A stretch of DNA of 64,000 bases from Patescibacteria group bacterium (GTDB lineage: Bacteria; Patescibacteriota; Saccharimonadia; Saccharimonadales; UBA4665): the NCBI GenBank assembly GCA_030271625.1, contig JARXKN010000001.1, positions 575,765 through 639,764 of the forward strand, given 5' to 3'. Positions 17,149 to 25,539 of the stretch are shown piece after piece. The translations under genes were made by a program, and so were the position numbers. Positions within the stretch are counted from its first letter, which is position 1. Each line of letters begins with the position of its first letter. Under the pieces are notes generated by a model, which was not told where the DNA came from, ran no database searches, and worked only from the letters and a program-made list of their open reading frames with translations.

Positions 17149-17479
17149 AATCGGTAAGAAGGCAGAGATTGCCGCCAGCGCCTATCTGGAGATGCGGGGG
17201 TTTTTAATATTAGAACGGAACTTTCGCCGCCCGCGCTGCGAAATTGATATTATTGCTCAAAAAGATAACGCCGTTCATTTTGTGGAAGTAAAGTATCGAC
17301 GTACTGACGATCAAGGTAGTGGCTTTGACGCCATCACCAGTGCTAAGTTACGGCAAATGGCGCGTGGTGCCCATATTTGGATAGACGAGACTAAGTGGCA
17401 CGGCGAGTATGTGTTATCGGCTATCGAGGTGTCCGGTCCAACCTTTGCCATCATGGGCTTCATAGAAAACGCCTTCTAA
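17135..17479 (+). CDS. YraN/UPF0102 family nuclease-like protein
   Basis: A 114-residue protein with the compact restriction-endonuclease-like core of UPF0102: AEIAASAYLEMRGFLILERNFR, CEIDIIAQKDNAVHFVEVKYR (~32-52; Asp and ExK triad) and a helix with SAKLRQMARGAHIW. The family is widespread next to rnhB and is predicted, not proven in general, to cut nucleic acid at repair or recombination intermediates. Overlap with rnhB suggests translational coupling. Confidence 0.88.
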   Translation: MSPTEIGKKAEIAASAYLEMRGFLILERNFRRPRCEIDIIAQKDNAVHFVEVKYRRTDDQGSGFDAITSAKLRQMARGAHIWIDETKWHGEYVLSAIEVSGPTFAIMGFIENAF

Positions 17480-17498
17480 AGCACGACTAACATAAACA

Positions 17499-17507
17499 TG
17501 TTATAAT
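17499..17507 (+). promoter_or_regulatory. leaderless extended -10 promoter
   Basis: TGT followed by consensus TATAAT (17502-17507) ends 6 nt before the ATG at 17514. Confidence 0.6.
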
Positions 17508-17513
17508 AAGTCT

Positions 17514-17822
17514 ATGGAATTATTCAAAAGCGAAGGCTATGAGAGTATTAGTGTCTATGAATCTCCCACGCCGCAAGAACTGCAAGCCATGAAAGTCGGG
17601 AAATGTGTCTTGCTAAAGCAATATGCTGGCACGATACCTATATCGTTAGCTTATTCACGCCCCGATCGAAGTGAGCTGCATGGCTACATCGAGGGTGAAC
17701 TGACCATCCGTTACGATGTGATGTTTCCGGAGATTTTAACTGGTCGTTTGGCAATTGTCGCTTATCAGAATCGCGTTGAAGCGGCCGTAACCGAGCTAAT
17801 CGACTTTTTAGGTGACCTTTAG
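17514..17822 (+). CDS. small protein of unknown function (102 aa)
   Basis: I do not recognise this gene. The product is a soluble mixed alpha/beta protein with no Cys, no signal peptide and no membrane helix. Its first residues alternate charged and aromatic positions (MELFKSEGYESISVYE), and the end is a helix (VEAAVTELIDFLGDL). Having its own consensus -10 only 6 nt from the ATG argues that it is a real gene. Its stop codon overlaps the stop of the convergent aminopeptidase gene. Confidence 0.65.
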   Translation: MELFKSEGYESISVYESPTPQELQAMKVGKCVLLKQYAGTIPISLAYSRPDRSELHGYIEGELTIRYDVMFPEILTGRLAIVAYQNRVEAAVTELIDFLGDL

Positions 17823-20395
17823 GCGGCTTGCAGCCACTGCGTAACGGCCGTTTCGTTGCGATCACGCCAGGCAATGCGGCTGGCAATTTCTTGCTGGGCT
17901 AAGGTTATATCTCGCGTTAAAGCCACAATCGACTTTTTCGGTTCAAAGAAAGCCGTAAAATCATCCAACTCTCCCTGGCGGCTAAAGATACTCCCGCCAT
18001 AACGGGCGAAGTAGCTATAACTTTTATCACTGGCGTACTCGGCTTCAATCCATTCCCAATGGGCGGTCAGCCACTGCCAAGCCTCGGCGCGGGCGTAACG
18101 ATTACGCAGCATCCAGACGTACCAGTGCATTAGGTCTTGGCGACGAATGTCGCTGCCGGTCAGCATAGCTAAAATCTTGTGGTAGCGCTCAGGATCTTTT
18201 ACAGAAGTCAGGGCGCCGGCGTATTCATCGCGGTCTTCGGCGTTAGTCGATTGGTGGTGTAGGCTAAGTAATTTATCAAAGTCAGCCTGGTCGCCGTAGC
18301 GAGCGCCCACAAAGTAAACCACCGACCTGGTACTAGCCGGCAGGTCGCTGGGTTTGCTGAAGCCAGCAAAGCGTCGGGCGCCTTCATCTAAGACGGCTGG
18401 CAGTTTGGCGCTGGCCGCTAGGGAAATGATTAAACCACGCAGATGTAAGGTACTGGCATCATCGTTTGGTTTGTCATCCCAGCCAAGCTTACTAACCAGT
18501 GGCTCCACTAAAGTAATGACTAAGGCATTCAGTTTAGCTTCGCTAGTCTCGTCACCTTCGATTAAGCGGCGACTTTCAGCAATCGCCCCGGCAATCGCCC
18601 CCCAAACGTTCTCACTGGTCTCGCCCTCATAAGCCTTCACGAGGTCAAGTAAATCCACCGTATCGCTGAAGCCACCACGCTGTAGCAGCGTGTAGCCATC
18701 AAGTAACAGGAGCCGGTCAATGGTTCCGACCGCACCAGCTGTAATTGCGTTGCTAATTTGGGTGCGGTGCTGAGCATTGGCATAGCGCGGCAAGCTGTAA
18801 CTTTGACCGTCATGGTTAAGCAGCAGGGTTTTATCGGTGGTACTAACTTCGGTCTCGGCACTGCTAGTCGGTAACACACTGAGGCTCAGATCGGCAGTTG
18901 CCGCCAGCGGTACTTGCCATGGTGCTTGGCCACTGTCGGTGGCGGCCGGATCACTGTAGAAACGTTGCTGAGCCAGCTGGGCAGTCGCCGAGCCCGGTTC
19001 CCAATCAATAGTCACCATTGGGTAGCCCGGGTTATTAATCCAGTTGGCCATAAAGGCGCCAACGTCTTGGTGACTACTGTCGCTCAAGGCAGCCCACAAG
19101 TCAGCTGCCTGGGTGTTGCCAAAGCGGTGCTTGGTAAAGTAGGCTTCCAAGCCGGCCCGAAAGGCTGGTTCACCGATGTAGTGCATCAGCATGTACAGGA
19201 CGGTGCCACCTTTGGCGTAGACAATTGATGGGTCGAATAAGCTACTAATTTGGTCGGGGTGACTTACTTCACAGTGGATTGGCTGGACATCAGCTAGGCT
19301 ATCGCGCCGTTTGGCACTGGCCCCCTCAGAAGAAACAAATTGCTCCCAAATGTGCCACTCCGGATAGATAGCATCGACGGCGCGGTATTCCATCATGTTT
19401 GCAAAACTTTCGTTCAGCCAAAGATCATCCCACCATTTCATAGTCACGAGGTTTCCGAACCACTGATGACTCAACTCATGGGCTACGACCGTAGCTATAT
19501 ACTGCTTAGATTCTATCGAGCCGCTGGCTTCATCGAGCAACATGGCAACTTCGCGGTAGGTAACCAGACCCCAGTTTTCCATGGCACCGCTGGAAAAGTC
19601 GGGTAGGGCAATCATGTCTAGTTTAGGTAACGGGTAGGGTGTCTTGAAATAATCACCAAAGAATTCTAACGATTTCACAGCTATGTCTAAGCTGTGCTTG
19701 GTCATGGGGACGTTATCAGGAGTAGCATAGGTGCGGACTAAGACACCGTCTTTGGTGGTGGCTTCCAGATAACCTAGCTCGCCGTACACGAAGGCCAGGA
19801 GGTAGGTGCTCATGCGGGGAGTGGTTTCGAAGCTGGTTACTAAACCGGCATCGGTTGTCGTCTGAGTTTTGATGGGGGTGTTAGCAATGGCTGTCTCGCC
19901 AACTGGCGTGGTAAGCGTTAGGTCAAAGGTGGCTTTAGCTTCTGGCTCATCAATACAAGGGAAGGCTTCGCGGGCATGATGCGATTCAAATTGGGTGGCG
20001 ATGAGCTGTTTGTTTTTACCATTATGTTTAAAATCACAGGGGTAGATGCCATGCATCGGTGTGGTAATAACGCCTTCGAATTCCACGGTGACCGTGTAAT
20101 TACCAGGATAGAGCTGCTCGTCGGCGTGGAGGCGGACTTCATCGAAGCTAGCTTGATTATTAATGCGGACTACCGAGAACGTTTGGTCGCCTTTTTTGTC
20201 GTGTTTTACAATCGTGGCAGCGGTAACTTTTAAGCCTTTTTGGTGCAAAGTAAGGCGCTCCGATGGCCGACCAACTTTTTTGCCGGTTAGCTGCAGTTGG
20301 CCGCTAAAGGTCATTGTCTCTCGGCTAGGGTTGAGCGTTAAATTGTAATGTTCGGGTTGGAACTGTTGAAACAGTCGGGTCACGGCTTTAGTCAT
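17819..20395 (-). CDS. M1 family aminopeptidase (aminopeptidase N-like)
   Basis: An 858-residue zinc aminopeptidase. It has an N-terminal beta domain, the substrate-binding GAMENWG motif (~266-272), the zinc motif HELSHQWFGNLVTMKWWDDLWLNE (~302-325; two His and the downstream Glu), and a large C-terminal ERAP1-like helical domain. It lacks a signal peptide, so it should act in the cytosol, recycling peptides. For an amino-acid-auxotrophic cell this would be a main peptide-scavenging enzyme. A GGAGGA site 10 nt upstream of the ATG and a TACACT -10 (minus strand 20430-20425) precede it. The closest named relative is PepN, but I leave the symbol blank because paralogues are common. Confidence 0.95.
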   Translation of the reverse strand: MTKAVTRLFQQFQPEHYNLTLNPSRETMTFSGQLQLTGKKVGRPSERLTLHQKGLKVTAATIVKHDKKGDQTFSVVRINNQASFDEVRLHADEQLYPGNYTVTVEFEGVITTPMHGIYPCDFKHNGKNKQLIATQFESHHAREAFPCIDEPEAKATFDLTLTTPVGETAIANTPIKTQTTTDAGLVTSFETTPRMSTYLLAFVYGELGYLEATTKDGVLVRTYATPDNVPMTKHSLDIAVKSLEFFGDYFKTPYPLPKLDMIALPDFSSGAMENWGLVTYREVAMLLDEASGSIESKQYIATVVAHELSHQWFGNLVTMKWWDDLWLNESFANMMEYRAVDAIYPEWHIWEQFVSSEGASAKRRDSLADVQPIHCEVSHPDQISSLFDPSIVYAKGGTVLYMLMHYIGEPAFRAGLEAYFTKHRFGNTQAADLWAALSDSSHQDVGAFMANWINNPGYPMVTIDWEPGSATAQLAQQRFYSDPAATDSGQAPWQVPLAATADLSLSVLPTSSAETEVSTTDKTLLLNHDGQSYSLPRYANAQHRTQISNAITAGAVGTIDRLLLLDGYTLLQRGGFSDTVDLLDLVKAYEGETSENVWGAIAGAIAESRRLIEGDETSEAKLNALVITLVEPLVSKLGWDDKPNDDASTLHLRGLIISLAASAKLPAVLDEGARRFAGFSKPSDLPASTRSVVYFVGARYGDQADFDKLLSLHHQSTNAEDRDEYAGALTSVKDPERYHKILAMLTGSDIRRQDLMHWYVWMLRNRYARAEAWQWLTAHWEWIEAEYASDKSYSYFARYGGSIFSRQGELDDFTAFFEPKKSIVALTRDITLAQQEIASRIAWRDRNETAVTQWLQAA

Positions 20396-20466
20396 AAAAG
20401 TATATCCTCCACTTCAATCACTCTAGTGTACCAAGCTTATCCCCGATGAGCCACCGGACCCAGCAA

Positions 20467-20495
20467 TTGACAATCAGCGTCGACGGCCGTACTAT
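20467..20495 (+). promoter_or_regulatory. promoter of nusA (TTGACA-N17-TACTAT)
   Basis: Consensus -35 TTGACA (20467-20472), 17-bp spacer, and -10 TACTAT (20490-20495). This is among the best -35/-10 pairs in the window. Transcription should start near 20502, giving a ~100-nt leader. Confidence 0.75.
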
Positions 20496-20506
20496 ATAAG
20501 AGTTAC

Positions 20507-20530
20507 TCCGGCCACCAGGTCGGATTTTTT
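20507..20530 (+). terminator. terminator-like hairpin at the start of the nusA leader (possible attenuator)
   Basis: A 7-bp stem (20507-20513 with 20518-20524, one G-U pair), tetraloop ACCA, and then six T (20525-20530). It begins about 5 nt after the predicted nusA start site. Because the neighbouring gene is divergent, no upstream + strand gene needs this terminator. Confidence 0.6.
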
Positions 20531-20604
20531 CATACCGAGACGGTATACCGCGTACCTATTATGCAGCCCTTACAATTTAGAAAGTAATCAAGAAAGAAGA
20601 AACT

Positions 20605-21843
20605 ATGGAATTAGATTTCAAACAATTAGCACTAGCCATTAAAACGATAGCCGAAGAAAAGAACCTTCCCGAAGCCGTCGTCCAGGAAGCTGTCGAGCAA
20701 GCCTTAGCCGCTGCCTACCGCCGAGACTATGGTGACCGCGAACAAGAAATCCGGGTTACTATGAACCTTAATACTGGTGAAGTTGATGCCTACGTGACTA
20801 AGGAAGTCGTCGAGCGTGTCGGCGATGACGCCTATGAAATTAGTGTCGCCGATGCCCAGGTCATGAAGAAAAACGCCGCTAAGGGCGACATGATTGAGAT
20901 TCACGAAAAAGTCAGCAGCTTCGGTCGCGTGGCTGCTCAGACCGCCAAGCAAGTTATCTTGCAACGCCTCCGCGAAGCCGAGCGCGAAATTGTCATGAAC
21001 GAGTATGAAGACAAGATCGGTACCGTCATTAACGCTACCGTTTCACGCGTCGAAGGCAACATTTGCCGCATCGACCTCGGCAAGGCACAAGGAATTATGC
21101 CTCGCTCTGAACAAATCCAGGGCGAACGCTACTATCCTGGTCAGCGCATCAAGGTCTATTTAAAGGACGTCGAACGCGGCTTCCGTGGCCCACAACTGGT
21201 CGTTTCTCGTGGCAATAAAGAGTTTATCGAATGGCTGTTCCGCGGTGAAGTGCCAGAAATGGAAAGCGGTGCTGTCGAAATTAAAGGCATCGCCCGCGAA
21301 GCTGGCGTGCGTTCTAAAATTGCCGTCGCTAGTTCTGTTCCCGGCGTCGACCCAGTTGGCACCTTCGTCGGTGGTCACGGTACCCGTGTCAACGCCGTAG
21401 TATCCGAAGTCGGTGAACAGGAAAAAATCGACATTATTGTTTGGGCCGATAACCCGATCGACTACATTACCCAGGCTCTGAGCCCTACGAAAGTTAGCAA
21501 AGTTATTCTTGACGAAGCCAACAAAAAGGCCCGGATTGTTGTCCCAGAAGATCAACTCAGTATCGCCATTGGTAAAAGCGGTCAGAACGTCCGCTTAGCT
21601 AGTAAGTTGACTGGCTACGAATTAGATATTGAAGCCGAGCGCTTAACACAGGACAACGCAGCTGAAGTAGCTCCAGCTGCTGAAGCAGCGCCCGTTGCCC
21701 CTTCGGCACCAGTGCATGATGACACCGCTCCAAGTAGCCATGGCGTCATCGAAACCACAACACTACCAAAGCAGCCCAAGCTAAAGAAGAAAAGCGACCT
21801 CGAAAACAGCTTACTAGAGGCTATCGAAGAGCACGGCGAATAG
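20605..21843 (+). CDS. nusA: transcription termination/antitermination protein NusA
   Basis: NusA binds RNA polymerase and modulates pausing, termination and rRNA antitermination. The 412-residue protein has the N-terminal RNAP-binding domain (ALAIKTIAEEKNLPEAVVQEAVEQAL split, ~8-33), an S1 domain (~135-200; GTVINATVSRVEGNICRIDLG), and two KH domains (~205-345) with DPVGTFVGGHGTRVNAVVSE and SIAIGKSGQNVRLASKLTGY. A low-complexity Ala/Pro tail (~350-412) replaces the acidic repeats of E. coli. An AGAAAGAAGAAA purine tract precedes the ATG. It is not in the usual rimP-nusA-infB operon here. Confidence 0.96.
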   Translation: MELDFKQLALAIKTIAEEKNLPEAVVQEAVEQALAAAYRRDYGDREQEIRVTMNLNTGEVDAYVTKEVVERVGDDAYEISVADAQVMKKNAAKGDMIEIHEKVSSFGRVAAQTAKQVILQRLREAEREIVMNEYEDKIGTVINATVSRVEGNICRIDLGKAQGIMPRSEQIQGERYYPGQRIKVYLKDVERGFRGPQLVVSRGNKEFIEWLFRGEVPEMESGAVEIKGIAREAGVRSKIAVASSVPGVDPVGTFVGGHGTRVNAVVSEVGEQEKIDIIVWADNPIDYITQALSPTKVSKVILDEANKKARIVVPEDQLSIAIGKSGQNVRLASKLTGYELDIEAERLTQDNAAEVAPAAEAAPVAPSAPVHDDTAPSSHGVIETTTLPKQPKLKKKSDLENSLLEAIEEHGE

Positions 21844-21869
21844 TCACCGAAGCCCACTAAAAAAGCTAA

Positions 21870-21907
21870 TTAGCACTCTTGACGCGAGAGTGCTAATTAC
21901 TTATTAT
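21870..21907 (+). promoter_or_regulatory. CIRCE operator embedded in the clpC promoter
   Basis: A perfect CIRCE inverted repeat TTAGCACTC-N9-GAGTGCTAA (21870-21896), the binding site of the heat-shock repressor HrcA. The loop starts with TTGACG (21879-21884), which is a -35 lying exactly 17 bp before TATTAT (21902-21907). Bound HrcA would therefore cover the -35. hrcA itself is outside the window. Confidence 0.92.
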
Positions 21908-21962
21908 GGACGTATAGGTTCTAACACAAACCTACCAACGTTTAAGCACAAGGAGAAAATAT

Positions 21963-24437
21963 ATGATGCCTAACTCTCCCGACTTTCAAGAATTTTTGAA
22001 TCACCTGACTAATAATGCTCTGCAAAGTTTAAAACATGCTGATGCTATTGCTCGCTCGTTCGGCAGTGCCTACGTGGGTACGGAACACTTACTCTTAGGT
22101 GTCCTGGCCCAAGACGGTAGCATGGGCGGTAAAATGCTCGAAGGAGCCGGCGTTACGCTGGACCGCGCCCGTTTAGCGCTTAACTTAACTCCCAAGACCC
22201 TCGTTATCAATATGGGCGCCAAAGGCTTAAGCGAAACAGCTAAGCTGACCCTTAAAATGGCCTACGATGTAGCCCAAGATTACAGCCAGGAATACTGCGG
22301 CACGGAGCATATTCTGTACAGTATCCTGACCCAAAAGAATGCCCGCGCCACTATATTGCTCCGTGATATGAATATCGATGTCGATAGCATCATGAGCGAA
22401 CTGGAACAGTTCCTAAATCGCCAGCAATACAATGATGGTGAGGCGGCCAGCGGTCCACGCCGTAGCAAAAAAGCTAAAAAGACGGCCTTAGATTTTTATG
22501 GCACTGATTTGACGGCTCAGGCTCGTTCGGGGAAGTTAGACCCGGTCGTCGGGCGTGAAAACCAAATCCGACGCCTGATTACCATCCTTAACCGCCGGAC
22601 CAAGAATAACCCGGTGTTGATTGGTGAGCCTGGCGTTGGTAAAACTGCCATCGTTGAAGGTTTAGCCCAACGCATCATTGCCGAAGAAGTGCCCGATAGC
22701 CTACTGGACAAGCGCATTGTTATGCTCGATCTAGCTGGCATGATTGCCGGTACTAAATACCGCGGTGAATTTGAAGAGCGGCTTAAAAAAGTTATGGCTG
22801 AACTAGAAAAAGATACCAAGACAGTTGTCTTTATTGATGAGCTGCACCTAATAGTTGGCGCTGGTGCCGCTGAAGGCGCGATGGACGCCGGCAATATTTT
22901 GAAGCCAGCCTTGGCTCGGGGCAAAATCCAGGTTATTGGTGCAACCACGACCAATGAATACGGCAAACACATCGAAAAGGATGCCGCTCTCGAGCGACGC
23001 TTCCAGCCAATTCAGGTGCCCGAAACTACTCCTGTCGAGACGCTAGCCATTTTAAAAGGCCTTCGGAAACACTATGAAGCCTTTCATGGCGTCAAGATAA
23101 GTGATGAAGTCCTGGAAGACGCCGTTACCCTTTCAAAGCGCTACATTAATGACCGTTTCATGCCCGATAAAGCAATCGATTTAATAGACGAAAGTGCCGC
23201 TCATTTACGCGTCGATAAGGGCAAAACTAGTCCTGATGTCCGCAAGCTCCAGAAAGAAGCTAAGCTGGTTAACGCCCGCATTGAAGAAGCTGTTGATGCC
23301 GAAGACTATGAGCGCGCCGCGCAGTACAAAACTCGCGCTAGTCAAATTAGCGATGAACTAGCCGCCTTACTAAAAGGCGCCAAAGAACAGAAGCGCTTGA
23401 CGCTGACTAGTGAAGATCTGGCCGACGTGGTGGCCCGTATGACCGGTGTGCCCGTTAAAAAAGTAATCCGTTCCGAAGCTAAGTATTTACTAACATTAGA
23501 GAAGACATTACAAAAGTATGTCATTGGCCAAGAAGAAGCCGTCTCGGCCGTGGCCCGGGCTGTCCGCCGCAACCGCAGTGGTATTGGTAGTGAAAAGCGA
23601 CCAATTGGTTCCTTCATTTTCCTTGGTCCGACTGGTGTCGGTAAGACTGAGTTAGCCCGAGTGTTGGCTCGCGAGTTCTTTGGCTCCGAAGAGAACCTGG
23701 TGAAGATTGATATGAGCGAGTTTGGTGAACATCACAATGTCTCGCGCCTCGTCGGCGCGCCGGCTGGCTATGTTGGCTACGATGAAGGCGGTCAGTTAAC
23801 AGATAAGATTCGCCGCCAACCCTATAGTTTGGTTTTGTTCGACGAAATTGAAAAAGCCCACCCTGATGTCTTTAATATGCTGCTGCAAATGCTCGAGGAT
23901 GGCTACTTAACTGATGCTAAAGGTCGTAAAATCGACTTTACCAACACGATTGTCATCATGACCAGCAATATCGGTGCCGATAAATTACAAAAAGAAGCCA
24001 GCTTTGGTTTCCGCGTCCGCAACGAAGGCGACCAAAAAGATTTAGACGCTTTACACACCGCCAACGAAAGTCGTGTTCGCGATGAACTAAAGAAGTTGTT
24101 ACGCCCCGAGTTACTAAACCGTATCGACAAGACAATCGTTTTCCGGGCCTTAACCCAAAAAGATATCTTTAAGATTATCGACTTACAGATTGACGAACTG
24201 AAGGGTCGATTGCAACGCAAGGGGCTGAGCATTCAGTTAGCGCCAGCTGCCAAGCAGTTCTTGCTTGATAAGGGCTACGATGCCCATAACGGTGTGCGAC
24301 CGCTGCGACGTTTAATTCAGGACACCATTGAAGACCATTTAGCACTTGATCTGTTAGCTGAAAAATATGCTAAGGGTAACATTATTCAGGTCGCTGCTAA
24401 GAACGGCGAACTGAAATACGCAACCAGTAATGAGTAG
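21963..24437 (+). CDS. clpC: ATP-dependent Clp protease ATP-binding subunit ClpC
   Basis: An 824-residue AAA+ unfoldase that feeds proteins to ClpP. A Clp_N repeat domain (~1-150) is followed by AAA module 1 with Walker [14 protein letters not shown] (~222-234) and Walker B FIDELH. A UVR-type M-domain ([20 protein letters not shown], ~440-459) is what separates ClpC from ClpA. AAA module 2 has [27 protein letters not shown] and the C-terminal D2-small domain. The start is ATGATG after AGGAGAAA; either Met could serve. Control by CIRCE marks it as a heat-shock gene, matched by clpP at 39856. Confidence 0.96.
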   Translation: MMPNSPDFQEFLNHLTNNALQSLKHADAIARSFGSAYVGTEHLLLGVLAQDGSMGGKMLEGAGVTLDRARLALNLTPKTLVINMGAKGLSETAKLTLKMAYDVAQDYSQEYCGTEHILYSILTQKNARATILLRDMNIDVDSIMSELEQFLNRQQYNDGEAASGPRRSKKAKKTALDFYGTDLTAQARSGKLDPVVGRENQIRRLITILNRRTKNNPVLIGEPGVGKTAIVEGLAQRIIAEEVPDSLLDKRIVMLDLAGMIAGTKYRGEFEERLKKVMAELEKDTKTVVFIDELHLIVGAGAAEGAMDAGNILKPALARGKIQVIGATTTNEYGKHIEKDAALERRFQPIQVPETTPVETLAILKGLRKHYEAFHGVKISDEVLEDAVTLSKRYINDRFMPDKAIDLIDESAAHLRVDKGKTSPDVRKLQKEAKLVNARIEEAVDAEDYERAAQYKTRASQISDELAALLKGAKEQKRLTLTSEDLADVVARMTGVPVKKVIRSEAKYLLTLEKTLQKYVIGQEEAVSAVARAVRRNRSGIGSEKRPIGSFIFLGPTGVGKTELARVLAREFFGSEENLVKIDMSEFGEHHNVSRLVGAPAGYVGYDEGGQLTDKIRRQPYSLVLFDEIEKAHPDVFNMLLQMLEDGYLTDAKGRKIDFTNTIVIMTSNIGADKLQKEASFGFRVRNEGDQKDLDALHTANESRVRDELKKLLRPELLNRIDKTIVFRALTQKDIFKIIDLQIDELKGRLQRKGLSIQLAPAAKQFLLDKGYDAHNGVRPLRRLIQDTIEDHLALDLLAEKYAKGNIIQVAAKNGELKYATSNE

Positions 24438-24457
24438 GGCGCGGCTCGGCTTACTGC

Positions 24458-24463
24458 TAAACT
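24458..24463 (+). promoter_or_regulatory. -10 box upstream of the HExxH membrane protein gene
   Basis: TGC followed by TAAACT (24458-24463), 14 nt before the ATG; leader of about 7 nt and no Shine-Dalgarno. Confidence 0.45.
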
Positions 24464-24477
24464 AGTAACCATAAGCT

Positions 24478-25494
24478 ATGCAGCCATATTCAGACGCCAT
24501 CAGCTATAACCAACCGCGAAAACCACAGGGGCGGGGTGGTACTTGGTTTTCGCTCGCTCTGCTGGTAACTGTCGGCCTGGGGTTTGTCTTTCGGCAACAG
24601 CTAACCGATGCCTATCGGCTCCACAATTACGTTCCACCGGCTGCTATCGCGCAGCTGGCTGCGCAAGACGGCCTGCAACCGGGAACACGGCGGGTGTTTT
24701 TCGTCAATCATCCGCAACTTCAGAATAAAGCCACCTTTAAAACGGCTTGTCCAAATGGCGGTGGCGAGACAACAATTATCCTGGGCTGTTATCATGGCGG
24801 CCAGAACGGCATTTATTTACTGCAAGTTAGCGACAGCCGACTAGATGGTGTCACCCAGGTTACGGCCGCCCACGAAGCCCTGCATGCCGCCTACGATCGC
24901 CTTTCCAAATCAGAACGTCGTAAAGTCGACGCCATGCTGCTTGACTATTACAATCATGGGCTCCAAGATCAGCGTATTAAAGATACCGTCGATGGCTACA
25001 AAAAAACCGAACCAAAAGATGTCATCAATGAAATGCACTCCATTTTTGGAACTGAAATCACGACCTTGCCCAAAGACCTGGAAGCCTACTATAGCCGCTA
25101 TTTTATAGATCGCACCAAAGTCACCACCTTTGCTAATCAGTACCAGGCAGAATTTAGTTCTCGACAAGCTGCCGTTAAGCAAGATGATGCGCTGCTGTCG
25201 ACGCTCAAACAGCGAATCGATGCCCTAGAAGCAAATCTCAATACCCAACAGATCCAAATAACTAGCCGACAACAAGACCTAGTCGCCAAGCGTAAGAACG
25301 GTGAAACAGCTGCCTATAACGCTGGTGTCCCCGGCTACAATGCCTTGATTGAGACCTACAACACTAATGTCCGTGAAGTTCAAAAACTGGTCAGCCAATA
25401 CAACGAATTAGTGGCGGCCCGCAACGACATTGCGGCCCAGATTTCGGAACTCAGTAACGCTCTGAGCTCGACAGCCACCCAAATTAATCAATAG
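24478..25494 (+). CDS. membrane-anchored putative zinc metallopeptidase with coiled-coil tail
   Basis: A 338-residue protein, not named in any family I can cite. A proline/glycine-rich N-terminus precedes one transmembrane helix (~22-38). The outer domain contains HEALH at 132-136, a classic HExxH zinc-binding site, in the helix TAAHEALHAAYDRLSKSERR. About 50 residues later NEMHSIFGTE (~184-193) could supply the third ligand. From ~225 to 330 a long heptad-like helix (DALLSTLKQRIDALEANLNT and similar) predicts a coiled coil. This suggests an extracytoplasmic peptidase with a stalk. It sits between clpC and radA with its own promoter. Catalysis is inferred only from the motif. Confidence 0.72.
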   Translation: MQPYSDAISYNQPRKPQGRGGTWFSLALLVTVGLGFVFRQQLTDAYRLHNYVPPAAIAQLAAQDGLQPGTRRVFFVNHPQLQNKATFKTACPNGGGETTIILGCYHGGQNGIYLLQVSDSRLDGVTQVTAAHEALHAAYDRLSKSERRKVDAMLLDYYNHGLQDQRIKDTVDGYKKTEPKDVINEMHSIFGTEITTLPKDLEAYYSRYFIDRTKVTTFANQYQAEFSSRQAAVKQDDALLSTLKQRIDALEANLNTQQIQITSRQQDLVAKRKNGETAAYNAGVPGYNALIETYNTNVREVQKLVSQYNELVAARNDIAAQISELSNALSSTATQINQ

Positions 25495-25507
25495 TTAATA
25501 CCAAACT

Positions 25508-25516
25508 GCTACACTA
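25508..25516 (+). promoter_or_regulatory. extended -10 promoter of radA
   Basis: TGC followed by TACACT in the gap after the previous gene. The transcript includes AAAGGAG upstream of the radA ATG, so this gene has a normal led mRNA. Confidence 0.5.
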
Positions 25517-25539
25517 GAGGCTAAAGGAGCTTTGCTAGC

